Source: Nemertoderma westbladi
Taxonomy: Eukaryota > Xenacoelomorpha > Nemertodermatida > Nemertodermatidae
Assembly (NCBI GenBank): GCA_032718475.1
Contig: JAUCBJ010005205.1
Location: 1 to 23,489, forward strand
Direction of reading: 5' to 3'
DNA: 23,489 nt
The translations under genes were made by a program, and so were the position numbers. Position 1 is the first letter of the stretch, and every line of letters begins with the position of its first letter. Below are positions 1-13,255 of the stretch, in pieces. The notes below the pieces were generated by a model that saw nothing but the letters and a program-made list of their open reading frames with translations, was not told the DNA's origin and made no database searches.

Positions 1-3000
1 AACTCCTCCTTGCGGGAGATCGTTTATATAGAGTAGAAACAATAAGGGCGAGAGAACTCCTCCTTGCGGGAGATCGTTTATATAGAGTAGAAACAATAAG
101 GGCGAGAGAACTCCTCCTTGCGGGAGATCGTTTATATAGAGTAGAAACAATAAGGGCGAGAGAACTCCTCCTTGCGGGAGATCGTTTATATAGAGTAGAA
201 ACAATAAGGGCGAGAGAACTCCTCCTTGCGGGAGATCGTTTATATAGAGTAGAAACAATAAGGGCGAGAGAACTCCTCCTTGCGGGAGATCGTTTATATA
301 GAGTAGAAACAATAAGGGCGAGAGAACTCCTCCTTGCGGGAGATCGTTTATATAGAGTAGAAACAATAAGGGCGAGAGAACTCCTCCTTGCGGGAGATCG
401 TTTATATAGAGTAGAAACAATAAGGGCGAGAGAACTCCTCCTTGCGGGAGATCGTTTATATAGAGTAGAAACAATAAGGGCGAGAGAACTCCTCCTTGCG
501 GGAGATCGTTTATATAGAGTAGAAACAATAAGGGCGAGAGAACTCCTCCTTGCGGGAGATCGTTTATATAGAGTAGAAACAATAAGGGCGAGAGAACTCC
601 TCCTTGCGGGAGATCGTTTATATAGAGTAGAAACAATAAGGGCGAGAGAACTCCTCCTTGCGGGAGATCGTTTATATAGAGTAGAAACAATAAGGGCGAG
701 AGAACTCCTCCTTGCGGGAGATCGTTTATATAGAGTAGAAACAATAAGGGCGAGAGAACTCCTCCTTGCGGGAGATCGTTTATATAGAGTAGAAACAATA
801 AGGGCGAGAGAACTCCTCCTTGCGGGAGATCGTTTATATAGAGTAGAAACAATAAGGGCGAGAGAACTCCTCCTTGCGGGAGATCGTTTATATAGAGTAG
901 AAACAATAAGGGCGAGAGAACTCCTCCTTGCGGGAGATCGTTTATATAGAGTAGAAACAATAAGGGCGAGAGAACTCCTCCTTGCGGGAGATCGTTTATA
1001 TAGAGTAGAAACAATAAGGGCGAGAGAACTCCTCCTTGCGGGAGATCGTTTATATAGAGTAGAAACAATAAGGGCGAGAGAACTCCTCCTTGCGGGAGAT
1101 CGTTTATATAGAGTAGAAACAATAAGGGCGAGAGAACTCCTCCTTGCGGGAGATCGTTTATATAGAGTAGAAACAATAAGGGCGAGAGAACTCCTCCTTG
1201 CGGGAGATCGTTTATATAGAGTAGAAACAATAAGGGCGAGAGAACTCCTCCTTGCGGGAGATCGTTTATATAGAGTAGAAACAATAAGGGCGAGAGAACT
1301 CCTCCTTGCGGGAGATCGTTTATATAGAGTAGAAACAATAAGGGCGAGAGAACTCCTCCTTGCGGGAGATCGTTTATATAGAGTAGAAACAATAAGGGCG
1401 AGAGAACTCCTCCTTGCGGGAGATCGTTTATATAGAGTAGAAACAATAAGGGCGAGAGAACTCCTCCTTGCGGGAGATCGTTTATATAGAGTAGAAACAA
1501 TAAGGGCGAGAGAACTCCTCCTTGCGGGAGATCGTTTATATAGAGTAGAAACAATAAGGGCGAGAGAACTCCTCCTTGCGGGAGATCGTTTATATAGAGT
1601 AGAAACAATAAGGGCGAGAGAACTCCTCCTTGCGGGAGATCGTTTATATAGAGTAGAAACAATAAGGGCGAGAGAACTCCTCCTTGCGGGAGATCGTTTA
1701 TATAGAGTAGAAACAATAAGGGCGAGAGAACTCCTCCTTGCGGGAGATCGTTTATATAGAGTAGAAACAATAAGGGCGAGAGAACTCCTCCTTGCGGGAG
1801 ATCGTTTATATAGAGTAGAAACAATAAGGGCGAGAGAACTCCTCCTTGCGGGAGATCGTTTATATAGAGTAGAAACAATAAGGGCGAGAGAACTCCTCCT
1901 TGCGGGAGATCGTTTATATAGAGTAGAAACAATAAGGGCGAGAGAACTCCTCCTTGCGGGAGATCGTTTATATAGAGTAGAAACAATAAGGGCGAGAGAA
2001 CTCCTCCTTGCGGGAGATCGTTTATATAGAGTAGAAACAATAAGGGCGAGAGAACTCCTCCTTGCGGGAGATCGTTTATATAGAGTAGAAACAATAAGGG
2101 CGAGAGAACTCCTCCTTGCGGGAGATCGTTTATATAGAGTAGAAACAATAAGGGCGAGAGAACTCCTCCTTGCGGGAGATCGTTTATATAGAGTAGAAAC
2201 AATAAGGGCGAGAGAACTCCTCCTTGCGGGAGATCGTTTATATAGAGTAGAAACAATAAGGGCGAGAGAACTCCTCCTTGCGGGAGATCGTTTATATAGA
2301 GTAGAAACAATAAGGGCGAGAGAACTCCTCCTTGCGGGAGATCGTTTATATAGAGTAGAAACAATAAGGGCGAGAGAACTCCTCCTTGCGGGAGATCGTT
2401 TATATAGAGTAGAAACAATAAGGGCGAGAGAACTCCTCCTTGCGGGAGATCGTTTATATAGAGTAGAAACAATAAGGGCGAGAGAACTCCTCCTTGCGGG
2501 AGATCGTTTATATAGAGTAGAAACAATAAGGGCGAGAGAACTCCTCCTTGCGGGAGATCGTTTATATAGAGTAGAAACAATAAGGGCGAGAGAACTCCTC
2601 CTTGCGGGAGATCGTTTATATAGAGTAGAAACAATAAGGGCGAGAGAACTCCTCCTTGCGGGAGATCGTTTATATAGAGTAGAAACAATAAGGGCGAGAG
2701 AACTCCTCCTTGCGGGAGATCGTTTATATAGAGTAGAAACAATAAGGGCGAGAGAACTCCTCCTTGCGGGAGATCGTTTATATAGAGTAGAAACAATAAG
2801 GGCGAGAGAACTCCTCCTTGCGGGAGATCGTTTATATAGAGTAGAAACAATAAGGGCGAGAGAACTCCTCCTTGCGGGAGATCGTTTATATAGAGTAGAA
2901 ACAATAAGGGCGAGAGAACTCCTCCTTGCGGGAGATCGTTTATATAGAGTAGAAACAATAAGGGCGAGAGAACTCCTCCTTGCGGGAGATCGTTTATATA

Positions 3001-6000
3001 GAGTAGAAACAATAAGGGCGAGAGAACTCCTCCTTGCGGGAGATCGTTTATATAGAGTAGAAACAATAAGGGCGAGAGAACTCCTCCTTGCGGGAGATCG
3101 TTTATATAGAGTAGAAACAATAAGGGCGAGAGAACTCCTCCTTGCGGGAGATCGTTTATATAGAGTAGAAACAATAAGGGCGAGAGAACTCCTCCTTGCG
3201 GGAGATCGTTTATATAGAGTAGAAACAATAAGGGCGAGAGAACTCCTCCTTGCGGGAGATCGTTTATATAGAGTAGAAACAATAAGGGCGAGAGAACTCC
3301 TCCTTGCGGGAGATCGTTTATATAGAGTAGAAACAATAAGGGCGAGAGAACTCCTCCTTGCGGGAGATCGTTTATATAGAGTAGAAACAATAAGGGCGAG
3401 AGAACTCCTCCTTGCGGGAGATCGTTTATATAGAGTAGAAACAATAAGGGCGAGAGAACTCCTCCTTGCGGGAGATCGTTTATATAGAGTAGAAACAATA
3501 AGGGCGAGAGAACTCCTCCTTGCGGGAGATCGTTTATATAGAGTAGAAACAATAAGGGCGAGAGAACTCCTCCTTGCGGGAGATCGTTTATATAGAGTAG
3601 AAACAATAAGGGCGAGAGAACTCCTCCTTGCGGGAGATCGTTTATATAGAGTAGAAACAATAAGGGCGAGAGAACTCCTCCTTGCGGGAGATCGTTTATA
3701 TAGAGTAGAAACAATAAGGGCGAGAGAACTCCTCCTTGCGGGAGATCGTTTATATAGAGTAGAAACAATAAGGGCGAGAGAACTCCTCCTTGCGGGAGAT
3801 CGTTTATATAGAGTAGAAACAATAAGGGCGAGAGAACTCCTCCTTGCGGGAGATCGTTTATATAGAGTAGAAACAATAAGGGCGAGAGAACTCCTCCTTG
3901 CGGGAGATCGTTTATATAGAGTAGAAACAATAAGGGCGAGAGAACTCCTCCTTGCGGGAGATCGTTTATATAGAGTAGAAACAATAAGGGCGAGAGAACT
4001 CCTCCTTGCGGGAGATCGTTTATATAGAGTAGAAACAATAAGGGCGAGAGAACTCCTCCTTGCGGGAGATCGTTTATATAGAGTAGAAACAATAAGGGCG
4101 AGAGAACTCCTCCTTGCGGGAGATCGTTTATATAGAGTAGAAACAATAAGGGCGAGAGAACTCCTCCTTGCGGGAGATCGTTTATATAGAGTAGAAACAA
4201 TAAGGGCGAGAGAACTCCTCCTTGCGGGAGATCGTTTATATAGAGTAGAAACAATAAGGGCGAGAGAACTCCTCCTTGCGGGAGATCGTTTATATAGAGT
4301 AGAAACAATAAGGGCGAGAGAACTCCTCCTTGCGGGAGATCGTTTATATAGAGTAGAAACAATAAGGGCGAGAGAACTCCTCCTTGCGGGAGATCGTTTA
4401 TATAGAGTAGAAACAATAAGGGCGAGAGAACTCCTCCTTGCGGGAGATCGTTTATATAGAGTAGAAACAATAAGGGCGAGAGAACTCCTCCTTGCGGGAG
4501 ATCGTTTATATAGAGTAGAAACAATAAGGGCGAGAGAACTCCTCCTTGCGGGAGATCGTTTATATAGAGTAGAAACAATAAGGGCGAGAGAACTCCTCCT
4601 TGCGGGAGATCGTTTATATAGAGTAGAAACAATAAGGGCGAGAGAACTCCTCCTTGCGGGAGATCGTTTATATAGAGTAGAAACAATAAGGGCGAGAGAA
4701 CTCCTCCTTGCGGGAGATCGTTTATATAGAGTAGAAACAATAAGGGCGAGAGAACTCCTCCTTGCGGGAGATCGTTTATATAGAGTAGAAACAATAAGGG
4801 CGAGAGAACTCCTCCTTGCGGGAGATCGTTTATATAGAGTAGAAACAATAAGGGCGAGAGAACTCCTCCTTGCGGGAGATCGTTTATATAGAGTAGAAAC
4901 AATAAGGGCGAGAGAACTCCTCCTTGCGGGAGATCGTTTATATAGAGTAGAAACAATAAGGGCGAGAGAACTCCTCCTTGCGGGAGATCGTTTATATAGA
5001 GTAGAAACAATAAGGGCGAGAGAACTCCTCCTTGCGGGAGATCGTTTATATAGAGTAGAAACAATAAGGGCGAGAGAACTCCTCCTTGCGGGAGATCGTT
5101 TATATAGAGTAGAAACAATAAGGGCGAGAGAACTCCTCCTTGCGGGAGATCGTTTATATAGAGTAGAAACAATAAGGGCGAGAGAACTCCTCCTTGCGGG
5201 AGATCGTTTATATAGAGTAGAAACAATAAGGGCGAGAGAACTCCTCCTTGCGGGAGATCGTTTATATAGAGTAGAAACAATAAGGGCGAGAGAACTCCTC
5301 CTTGCGGGAGATCGTTTATATAGAGTAGAAACAATAAGGGCGAGAGAACTCCTCCTTGCGGGAGATCGTTTATATAGAGTAGAAACAATAAGGGCGAGAG
5401 AACTCCTCCTTGCGGGAGATCGTTTATATAGAGTAGAAACAATAAGGGCGAGAGAACTCCTCCTTGCGGGAGATCGTTTATATAGAGTAGAAACAATAAG
5501 GGCGAGAGAACTCCTCCTTGCGGGAGATCGTTTATATAGAGTAGAAACAATAAGGGCGAGAGAACTCCTCCTTGCGGGAGATCGTTTATATAGAGTAGAA
5601 ACAATAAGGGCGAGAGAACTCCTCCTTGCGGGAGATCGTTTATATAGAGTAGAAACAATAAGGGCGAGAGAACTCCTCCTTGCGGGAGATCGTTTATATA
5701 GAGTAGAAACAATAAGGGCGAGAGAACTCCTCCTTGCGGGAGATCGTTTATATAGAGTAGAAACAATAAGGGCGAGAGAACTCCTCCTTGCGGGAGATCG
5801 TTTATATAGAGTAGAAACAATAAGGGCGAGAGAACTCCTCCTTGCGGGAGATCGTTTATATAGAGTAGAAACAATAAGGGCGAGAGAACTCCTCCTTGCG
5901 GGAGATCGTTTATATAGAGTAGAAACAATAAGGGCGAGAGAACTCCTCCTTGCGGGAGATCGTTTATATAGAGTAGAAACAATAAGGGCGAGAGAACTCC

Positions 6001-6061
6001 TCCTTGCGGGAGATCGTTTATATAGAGTAGAAACAATAAGGGCGAGAGAACTCCTCCTTGC
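1..6061 (-). repeat. Homogeneous left block of the satellite
   Basis: About 112 consecutive 54-bp units in which I saw no substitution or indel; the first departure is T at 6062 (TGCTGG for TGCGGG). The rest of the array carries frequent variants. Either this is the most recently homogenised or amplified part of the array, or the assembler filled it with a consensus. It runs to the window edge, so the true size is unknown. Confidence 0.9.
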
Positions 6062-6841
6062 TGGAGATCGTTTATATAGAGTAGAAACAATAAGGGCGAG
6101 AGAACTCCTCCTTGCGGGAGATCGTTTATATAGAGTAGAAACAATAAGGGCGAGAGAACTCCTCCTTGCGGGAGATCGTTTATATAGAGTAGAAACAATA
6201 AGGGCGAGAGAACTCCTCCTTGCGGGAGATCGTTTATATAGAGTAGAAACAATAAGGGCGAGAGAACTCCTCCTTGCGGGAGATCGTTTATATAGAGTAG
6301 AAACAATAAGGGCGAGAGAACTCCTCCTTGCGGGAGATCGTTTATATAGAGTAGAAACAATAAGGGCGAGAGAACTCCTCCTTGCGGGAGATCGTTTATA
6401 TAGAGTAGAAACAATAAGGGCGAGAGAACTCCTCCTTGCTGGGAGATCGTTTATATAGAGTAGAAACAATAAGGGCGAGAGAACTCCTCCTTGCGGGAGA
6501 TCGTTTATATAGAGTAGAAACAATAAGGGCGAGAGAACTCCTCCTTGTGGGAGATCGTTTATATAGAGTAGAAACAATAAGGGCGAGAGAACTCCTCCTT
6601 GCGGGAGATCGTTTATATAGAGTAGAAACAATAAGGCGAGAGAACTCCTCCTTGCGGGAGATCGTTTATATAGAGTAGAAACAATAAGGGCGAGAGAACT
6701 CCTCCTTGTGGGAGATCGTTTATATAGAGTAGAAACAATAAGGGCGAGAGAACTCCTCCTTGCGGGAGATCGTTTATATAGAGTAGAAACAATAAGGGCG
6801 AGAGAACTCCTCCTTGCGGGAGATCGTTTATATAGAGTAGA

Positions 6842-8058
6842 AACAATAAGGGCGAGAGAACTCCTCCTTGTGGGAGATCGTTTATATAGAGTAGAAACAA
6901 TAAGGGCGAGAGAACTCCTCCTTGCGGGAGATCGTTTATATAGAGTAGAAACAATAAGGGCGAGAGAACTCCTCCTTGCGGGAGATCGTTTATATAGAGT
7001 AGAAACAATAAGGGCGAGAGAACTCCTCCTTGCGGGAGATCGTTTATATAGAGTAGAAACAATAAGGGCGAGAGAACTCCTCCTTGTGGGAGATCGTTTA
7101 TATAGAGTAGAAACAATAAGGGCGAGAGAACTCCTCCTTGCGGGAGATCGTTTATATAGAGTAGAAACAATAAGGGCGAGAGAACTCCTCCTTGTGGGAG
7201 ATCGTTTATATAGAGTAGAAACAATAAGGGCGAGAGAACTCCTCCTTGCGGGAGATCGTTTATATAGAGTAGAAACAATAAGGGCGAGAGAACTCCTCCT
7301 TGTGGGAGATCGTTTATATAGAGTAGAAACAATAAGGGCGAGAGAACTCCTCCTTGCGGGAGATCGTTTATATAGAGTAGAAACAATAAGGGCGAGAGAA
7401 CTCCTCCTTGCGGGAGATCGTTTATATAGAGTAGAAACAATAAGGGCGAGAGAACTCCTCCTTGCGGGAGATCGTTTATATAGAGTAGAAACAATAAGGG
7501 CGAGAGAACTCCTCCTTGCGGGAGATCGTTTATATAGAGTAGAAACAATAAGGGCGAGAGAACTCCTCCTTGCGGGAGATCGTTTATATAGAGTAGAAAC
7601 AATAAGGGCGAGAGAACTCCTCCTTGTGGGAGATCGTTTATATAGAGTAGAAACAATAAGGGCGAGAGAACTCCTCCTTGCGGGAGATCGTTTATATAGA
7701 GTAGAAACAATAAGGGCGAGAGAACTCCTCCTTGTGGGAGATCGTTTATATAGAGTAGAAACAATAAGGGCGAGAGAACTCCTCCTTGCGGGAGATCGTT
7801 TATATAGAGTAGAAACAATAAGGGCGAGAGAACTCCTCCTTGTGGGAGATCGTTTATATAGAGTAGAAACAATAAGGGCGAGAGAACTCCTCCTTGCGGG
7901 AGATCGTTTATATAGAGTAGAAACAATAAGGGCGAGAGAACTCCTCCTTGCGGGAGATCGTTTATATAGAGTAGAAACAATAAGGGCGAGAGAACTCCTC
8001 CTTGCGGGAGATCGTTTATATAGAGTAGAAACAATAAGGGCGAGAGAACTCCTCCTTG
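6842..8058 (-). repeat. 540-bp (10-unit) higher-order duplication in the satellite
   Basis: TGTGGG variant units at about 7087, 7195 and 7303 recur at about 7627, 7735 and 7843, a spacing of 540 bp or ten units. The lines from about 6842 to 7518 match those from about 7382 to 8058 except at the ends, where a TGTGGG unit (6841) faces TGCGGG and a TGCTGG unit (8059) faces TGCGGG. This indicates a local block duplication superimposed on the 54-bp periodicity. Confidence 0.7.
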
Positions 8059-8816
8059 CTGGAGATCGTTTATATAGAGTAGAAACAATAAGGGCGAGAG
8101 AACTCCTCCTTGCTGGAGATCGTTTATATAGAGTAGAAACAATAAGGGCGAGAGAACTCCTCCTTGCGGGAGATCGTTTATATAGAGTAGAAACAATAAG
8201 GGCGAGAGAACTCCTCCTTGCGGGAGATCGTTTATATAGAGTAGAAACAATAAGGGCGAGAGAACTCCTCCTTGCGGGAGATCGTTTATATAGAGTAGAA
8301 ACAATAAGGGCGAGAGAACTCCTCCTTGCTGGAGATCGTTTATATAGAGTAGAAACAATAAGGGCGAGAGAACTCCTCCTTGCGGGAGATCGTTTATATA
8401 GAGTAGAAACAATAAGGGCGAGAGAACTCCTCCTTGTGGGAGATCGTTTATATAGAGTAGAAACAATAAGGGCGAGAGAACTCATCCTTGCGGGAGATCG
8501 TTTATATAGAGTAGAAACAATAAGGGCGAGAGAACTCCTCCTTGCGGGAGATCGTTTATATAGAGTAGAAACAATAAGGGCGAGAGAACTCCTCCTTGTG
8601 GGAGATCGTTTATATAGAGTAGAAACAATAAGGGCGAGAGAACTCCTCCTTGCTGGAGATCGTTTATATAGAGTAGAAACAATAAGGGCGAGAGAACTCC
8701 TCCTTGTGGGAGATCGTTTATATAGAGTAGAAACAATAAGGGCGAGAGAACTCCTCCTTGCGGGAGATCGTTTATATAGAGTAGAAACAATAAGGGCGAG
8801 AGAACTCCTCCTTGCT

Positions 8817-11800
8817 GGAGATCGTTTATATAGAGTAGAAACAATAAGGGCGAGAGAACTCCTCCTTGCTGGAGATCGTTTATATAGAGTAGAAACAATA
8901 AGAGCGAGAGAACTCCTCCTTGTGGGAGATCGTTTATATAGAGTAGAAACAATAAGAGCAAGAGAACTCCTCCTTGCGGGAGATCGTTTATATAGAGTAG
9001 AAACAATAAGGGCGAGAGAACTCCTCCTTGCTGGAGATCGTTTATATAGAGTAGAAACAATAAGGGCGAGAGAACTCCTCCTTGTGGGAGATCGTTTATA
9101 TAGAGTAGAAACAATAAGGGCGAGAGAACTCCTCCTTGCTGGAGATCGTTTATATAGAGTAGAAACAATAAGAGCGAGAGAACTCCTCCTTGTGGGAGAT
9201 CGTTTATATAGAGTAGAAACAATAAGAGCAAGAGAATTCCTCCTTGCGGGAGATCGTTTATATAGAGTAGAAACAATAAGGGCGAGAGAACTCCTCCTTG
9301 CGGGAGATCGTTTATATAGAGTAGAAACAATAAGGGCGAGAGAACTCCTCCTTGCGGGAGATCGTTTATATAGAGTAGAAACAATAAGGGCGAGAGAACT
9401 CCTCCTTGCTGGAGATCGTTTATATAGAGTAGAAACAATAAGAGCGAGAGAACTCCTCCTTGTGGGAGATCGTTTATATAAAGTAGAAACAATAAGGGCG
9501 AGAGAACTCCTCCTTGCTGGAGATCGTTTATATAGAGTAGAAACAATAAGAGCGAGAGAACTCCTCCTTGTGGGAGATCGTTTATATAGAGTAGAAACAA
9601 TAAGAGCAAGAGAACTCCTCCTTGCGGGAGATCGTTTATATAGAGTAGAAACAATAAGGGCGAGAGAACTCCTCCTTGCTGGAGATCGTTTATATAGAGT
9701 AGAAACAATAAGGGCGAGAGAACTCCTCCTTGTGGGAGATCGTTTATATAGAGTAGAAACAATAAGGGCGAGAGAACTCCTCCTTGCTGGAGATCGTTTA
9801 TATAGAGTAGAAACAATAAGAGCGAGAGAACTCCTCCTTGTGGGAGATCGTTTATATAGAGTAGAAACAATAAGAGCAAGAGAACTCCTCCTTGCGGGAG
9901 ATCGTTTATATAGAGTAGAAACAATAAGGGCGAGAGAACTCCTCCTTGCGGGAGATCGTTTATATAGAATAGAAACAATAAGGGCGAGAGAACTCCTCCT
10001 TGTGGGAGATCGTTTATATAGAGTAGAAACAATAAGGGCGAGAGAACTCCTCCTTGCGGGAGATCGTTTATATAGAGTAGAAACAATAAGGGCGAGAGAA
10101 CTCCTCCTTGCGGGAGATCGTTTATATAGAGTAGAAACAATAAGGGCGAGAGAACTCCTCCTTGCTGGAGGAGATCGTTTATATAGAGTAGAAACAATAA
10201 GAGCGAGAGAACTCCTCCTTGTGGGAGATCGTTTATATAGAGTAGAAACAATAAGAGCAAGAGAACTCCTCCTTGCGGGAGATCGTTTATATAGAGTAGA
10301 AACAATAAGGGCGAGAGAACTCCTCCTTGCGGGAGATCGTTTATATAGAGTAGAAACAATAAGGGCGAGAGAACTCCTCCTTGCGGGAGATCGTTTATAT
10401 AGAGTAGAAACAATAAGGGCAAGAGAACTCCTCCTTGCGGGAGATCGTTTATATAGAGTAGAAACAATAAGGGCGAGAGAACTCCTCCTTGCTGGAGGAG
10501 ATCGTTTATATAGAGTAGAAACAATAAGGGCGAGAGAACTCCTCCTTGCTGGAGATCGTTTATATAGAGTAGAAACAATAAGAGCGAGAGAACTCCTCCT
10601 TGTGGGAGATCGTTTATATAGAGTAGAAACAATAAGAGCAAGAGAACTCCTCCTTGCGGGAGATCGTTTATATAGAGTAGAAACAATAAGGGCGAGAGAA
10701 CTCCTCCTTGCTGGAGATCGTTTATATAGAGTAGAAACAATAAGGGCGAGAGAACTCCTCCTTGTGGGAGATCGTTTATATAGAGTAGAAACAATAAGGG
10801 CGAGAGAACTCCTCCTTGCTGGAGATCGTTTATATAGAGTAGAAACAATAAGAGCGAGAGAACTCCTCCTTGTGGGAGATCGTTTATATAGAGTAGAAAC
10901 AATAAGAGCAAGAGAATTCCTCCTTGCGGGAGATCGTTTATATAGAGTAGAAACAATAAGGGCGAGAGAACTCCTCCTTGCGGGAGATCGTTTATATAGA
11001 GTAGAAACAATAAGGGCGAGAGAACTCCTCCTTGCGGGAGATCGTTTATATAGAGTAGAAACAATAAGGGCGAGAGAACTCCTCCTTGCTGGAGATCGTT
11101 TATATAGAGTAGAAACAATAAGAGCGAGAGAACTCCTCCTTGTGGGAGATCGTTTATATAAAGTAGAAACAATAAGGGCGAGAGAACTCCTCCTTGCTGG
11201 AGATCGTTTATATAGAGTAGAAACAATAAGAGCGAGAGAACTCCTCCTTGTGGGAGATCGTTTATATAGAGTAGAAACAATAAGAGCAAGAGAACTCCTC
11301 CTTGCGGGAGATCGTTTATATAGAGTAGAAACAATAAGGGCGAGAGAACTCCTCCTTGCTGGAGATCGTTTATATAGAGTAGAAACAATAAGGGCGAGAG
11401 AACTCCTCCTTGTGGGAGATCGTTTATATAGAGTAGAAACAATAAGGGCGAGAGAACTCCTCCTTGCTGGAGATCGTTTATATAGAGTAGAAACAATAAG
11501 AGCGAGAGAACTCCTCCTTGTGGGAGATCGTTTATATAGAGTAGAAACAATAAGAGCAAGAGAACTCCTCCTTGCGGGAGATCGTTTATATAGAGTAGAA
11601 ACAATAAGGGCGAGAGAACTCCTCCTTGCGGGAGATCGTTTATATAGAATAGAAACAATAAGGGCGAGAGAACTCCTCCTTGTGGGAGATCGTTTATATA
11701 GAGTAGAAACAATAAGGGCGAGAGAACTCCTCCTTGCGGGAGATCGTTTATATAGAGTAGAAACAATAAGGGCGAGAGAACTCCTCCTTGCGGGAGATCG

Positions 11801-12208
11801 TTTATATAGAGTAGAAACAATAAGGGCGAGAGAACTCCTCCTTGCTGGAGGAGATCGTTTATATAGAGTAGAAACAATAAGAGCGAGAGAACTCCTCCTT
11901 GTGGGAGATCGTTTATATAGAGTAGAAACAATAAGAGCAAGAGAACTCCTCCTTGCGGGAGATCGTTTATATAGAGTAGAAACAATAAGGGCGAGAGAAC
12001 TCCTCCTTGCGGGAGATCGTTTATATAGAGTAGAAACAATAAGGGCGAGAGAACTCCTCCTTGCGGGAGATCGTTTATATAGAGTAGAAACAATAAGGGC
12101 GAGAGAACTCCTCCTTGCGGGAGATCGTTTATATAGAGTAGAAACAATAAGGGCGAGAGAACTCCTCCTTGCTGGAGGAGATCGTTTATATAGAGTAGAA
12201 ACAATAAG
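8817..12208 (-). repeat. 1680-bp (31-unit) higher-order tandem duplication
   Basis: Positions 8817-10528 match positions 10497-12208 at an offset of 1680 bp, which is 31 x 54 plus two 3-bp insertions. The rare private variants are shared: AGAATTCC at 9235/10915, TATATAAAGTAG at 9481/11161, TATAGAATAG at 9968/11648 and the GGAGGAG insertion at 10170/11850. Line by line I found one mismatch, A at 10421 against G at 12101. Inside each copy, two-unit modules (an AGAGCG...TGTGGG unit followed by an AGAGCA unit) recur five times. This shows a recent segmental unequal exchange within the array. Confidence 0.9.
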
Positions 12209-12699
12209 AGCGAGAGAACTCCTCCTTGTGGGAGATCGTTTATATAGAGTAGAAACAATAAGAGCAAGAGAACTCCTCCTTGCGGGAGATCGTTTATATA
12301 GAGTAGAAACAATAAGGGCGAGAGAACTCCTCCTTGCGGGAGATCGTTTATATAGAGTAGAAACAATAAGGGCGAGAAAACTCCTCCTTGCGGGAGATCG
12401 TTTATATAGAGTAGAAACAATAAGGGCGAGAGAACTCCTCCTTGCGGGAGATCGTTTATATAGAGTAGAAACAATAAGGGCGAGAGAACTCCTCCTTGCG
12501 GGAGATCGTTTATATAGAGTAGAAACAATAAGGGCGAGAGAACTCCTCCTTGCGGGAGATCGTTTATATAGAGTAGAAACAATAAAGGCGAGAGAACTCC
12601 TCCTTGCGGGAGATCGTTTATATAGAGTAGAAACAATAAGGGCGAGAGAACTCCTCCTTGCGGGAGATCGTTTATATAGAGTAGAAACAATAAGGGCGA

Positions 12700-13080
12700 G
12701 AAAACTCCTCCTTGCGGGAGATCGTTTATATAGAGTAGAAACAATAAGGGCGAGAAAACTCCTCCTTGCGGGAGATCGTTTATATAGAGTAGAAACAATA
12801 AGGGTGAGAGAACTCCTCCTTGCGGGAGATCGTTTATATAGAGTAGAAACAATAAGGGCGAGAAAACTCCTCCTTGCGGGAGATCGTTTATATAGAGTAG
12901 AAACAATAAGGGCGAGAGAACTCCTCCTTGCGGGAGATCGTTTATATAGAGTAGAAACAATAAGGGCGAGAAAACTCCTCCTTGCGGGAGATCGTTTATA
13001 TAGAGTAGAAACAATAAGGGTGAGAGAACTCCTCCTTGTGGGAGATCGTTTATATAGAGTAGAAACAATAAGGGCGAGAG
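12700..13080 (-). repeat. Short higher-order pattern, 4-unit period
   Basis: GAGAAAACTCC variants (near 12701, 12755, 12863 and 12971) alternate with GGGTGAGAG variants (near 12804 and 13020). The two GGGTG sites are 216 bp apart, four units. This is another small block duplication in the diversified part of the array. Confidence 0.55.
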
Positions 13081-13255
13081 AACTCATCCTTGCGGGAGAT
13101 CGTTTATATAGAGTAGAAACAATAAGGGCGAGAGAACTCCTCCTTGCGGGAGATCGTTTATATAGAGTAGAAACAATAAGGGCGAGAGAACTCCTCCTTG
13201 CGGGAGATCGTTTATATAGAGTAGAAACAATAAGGGCGAGAGAACTCCTCCTTGC

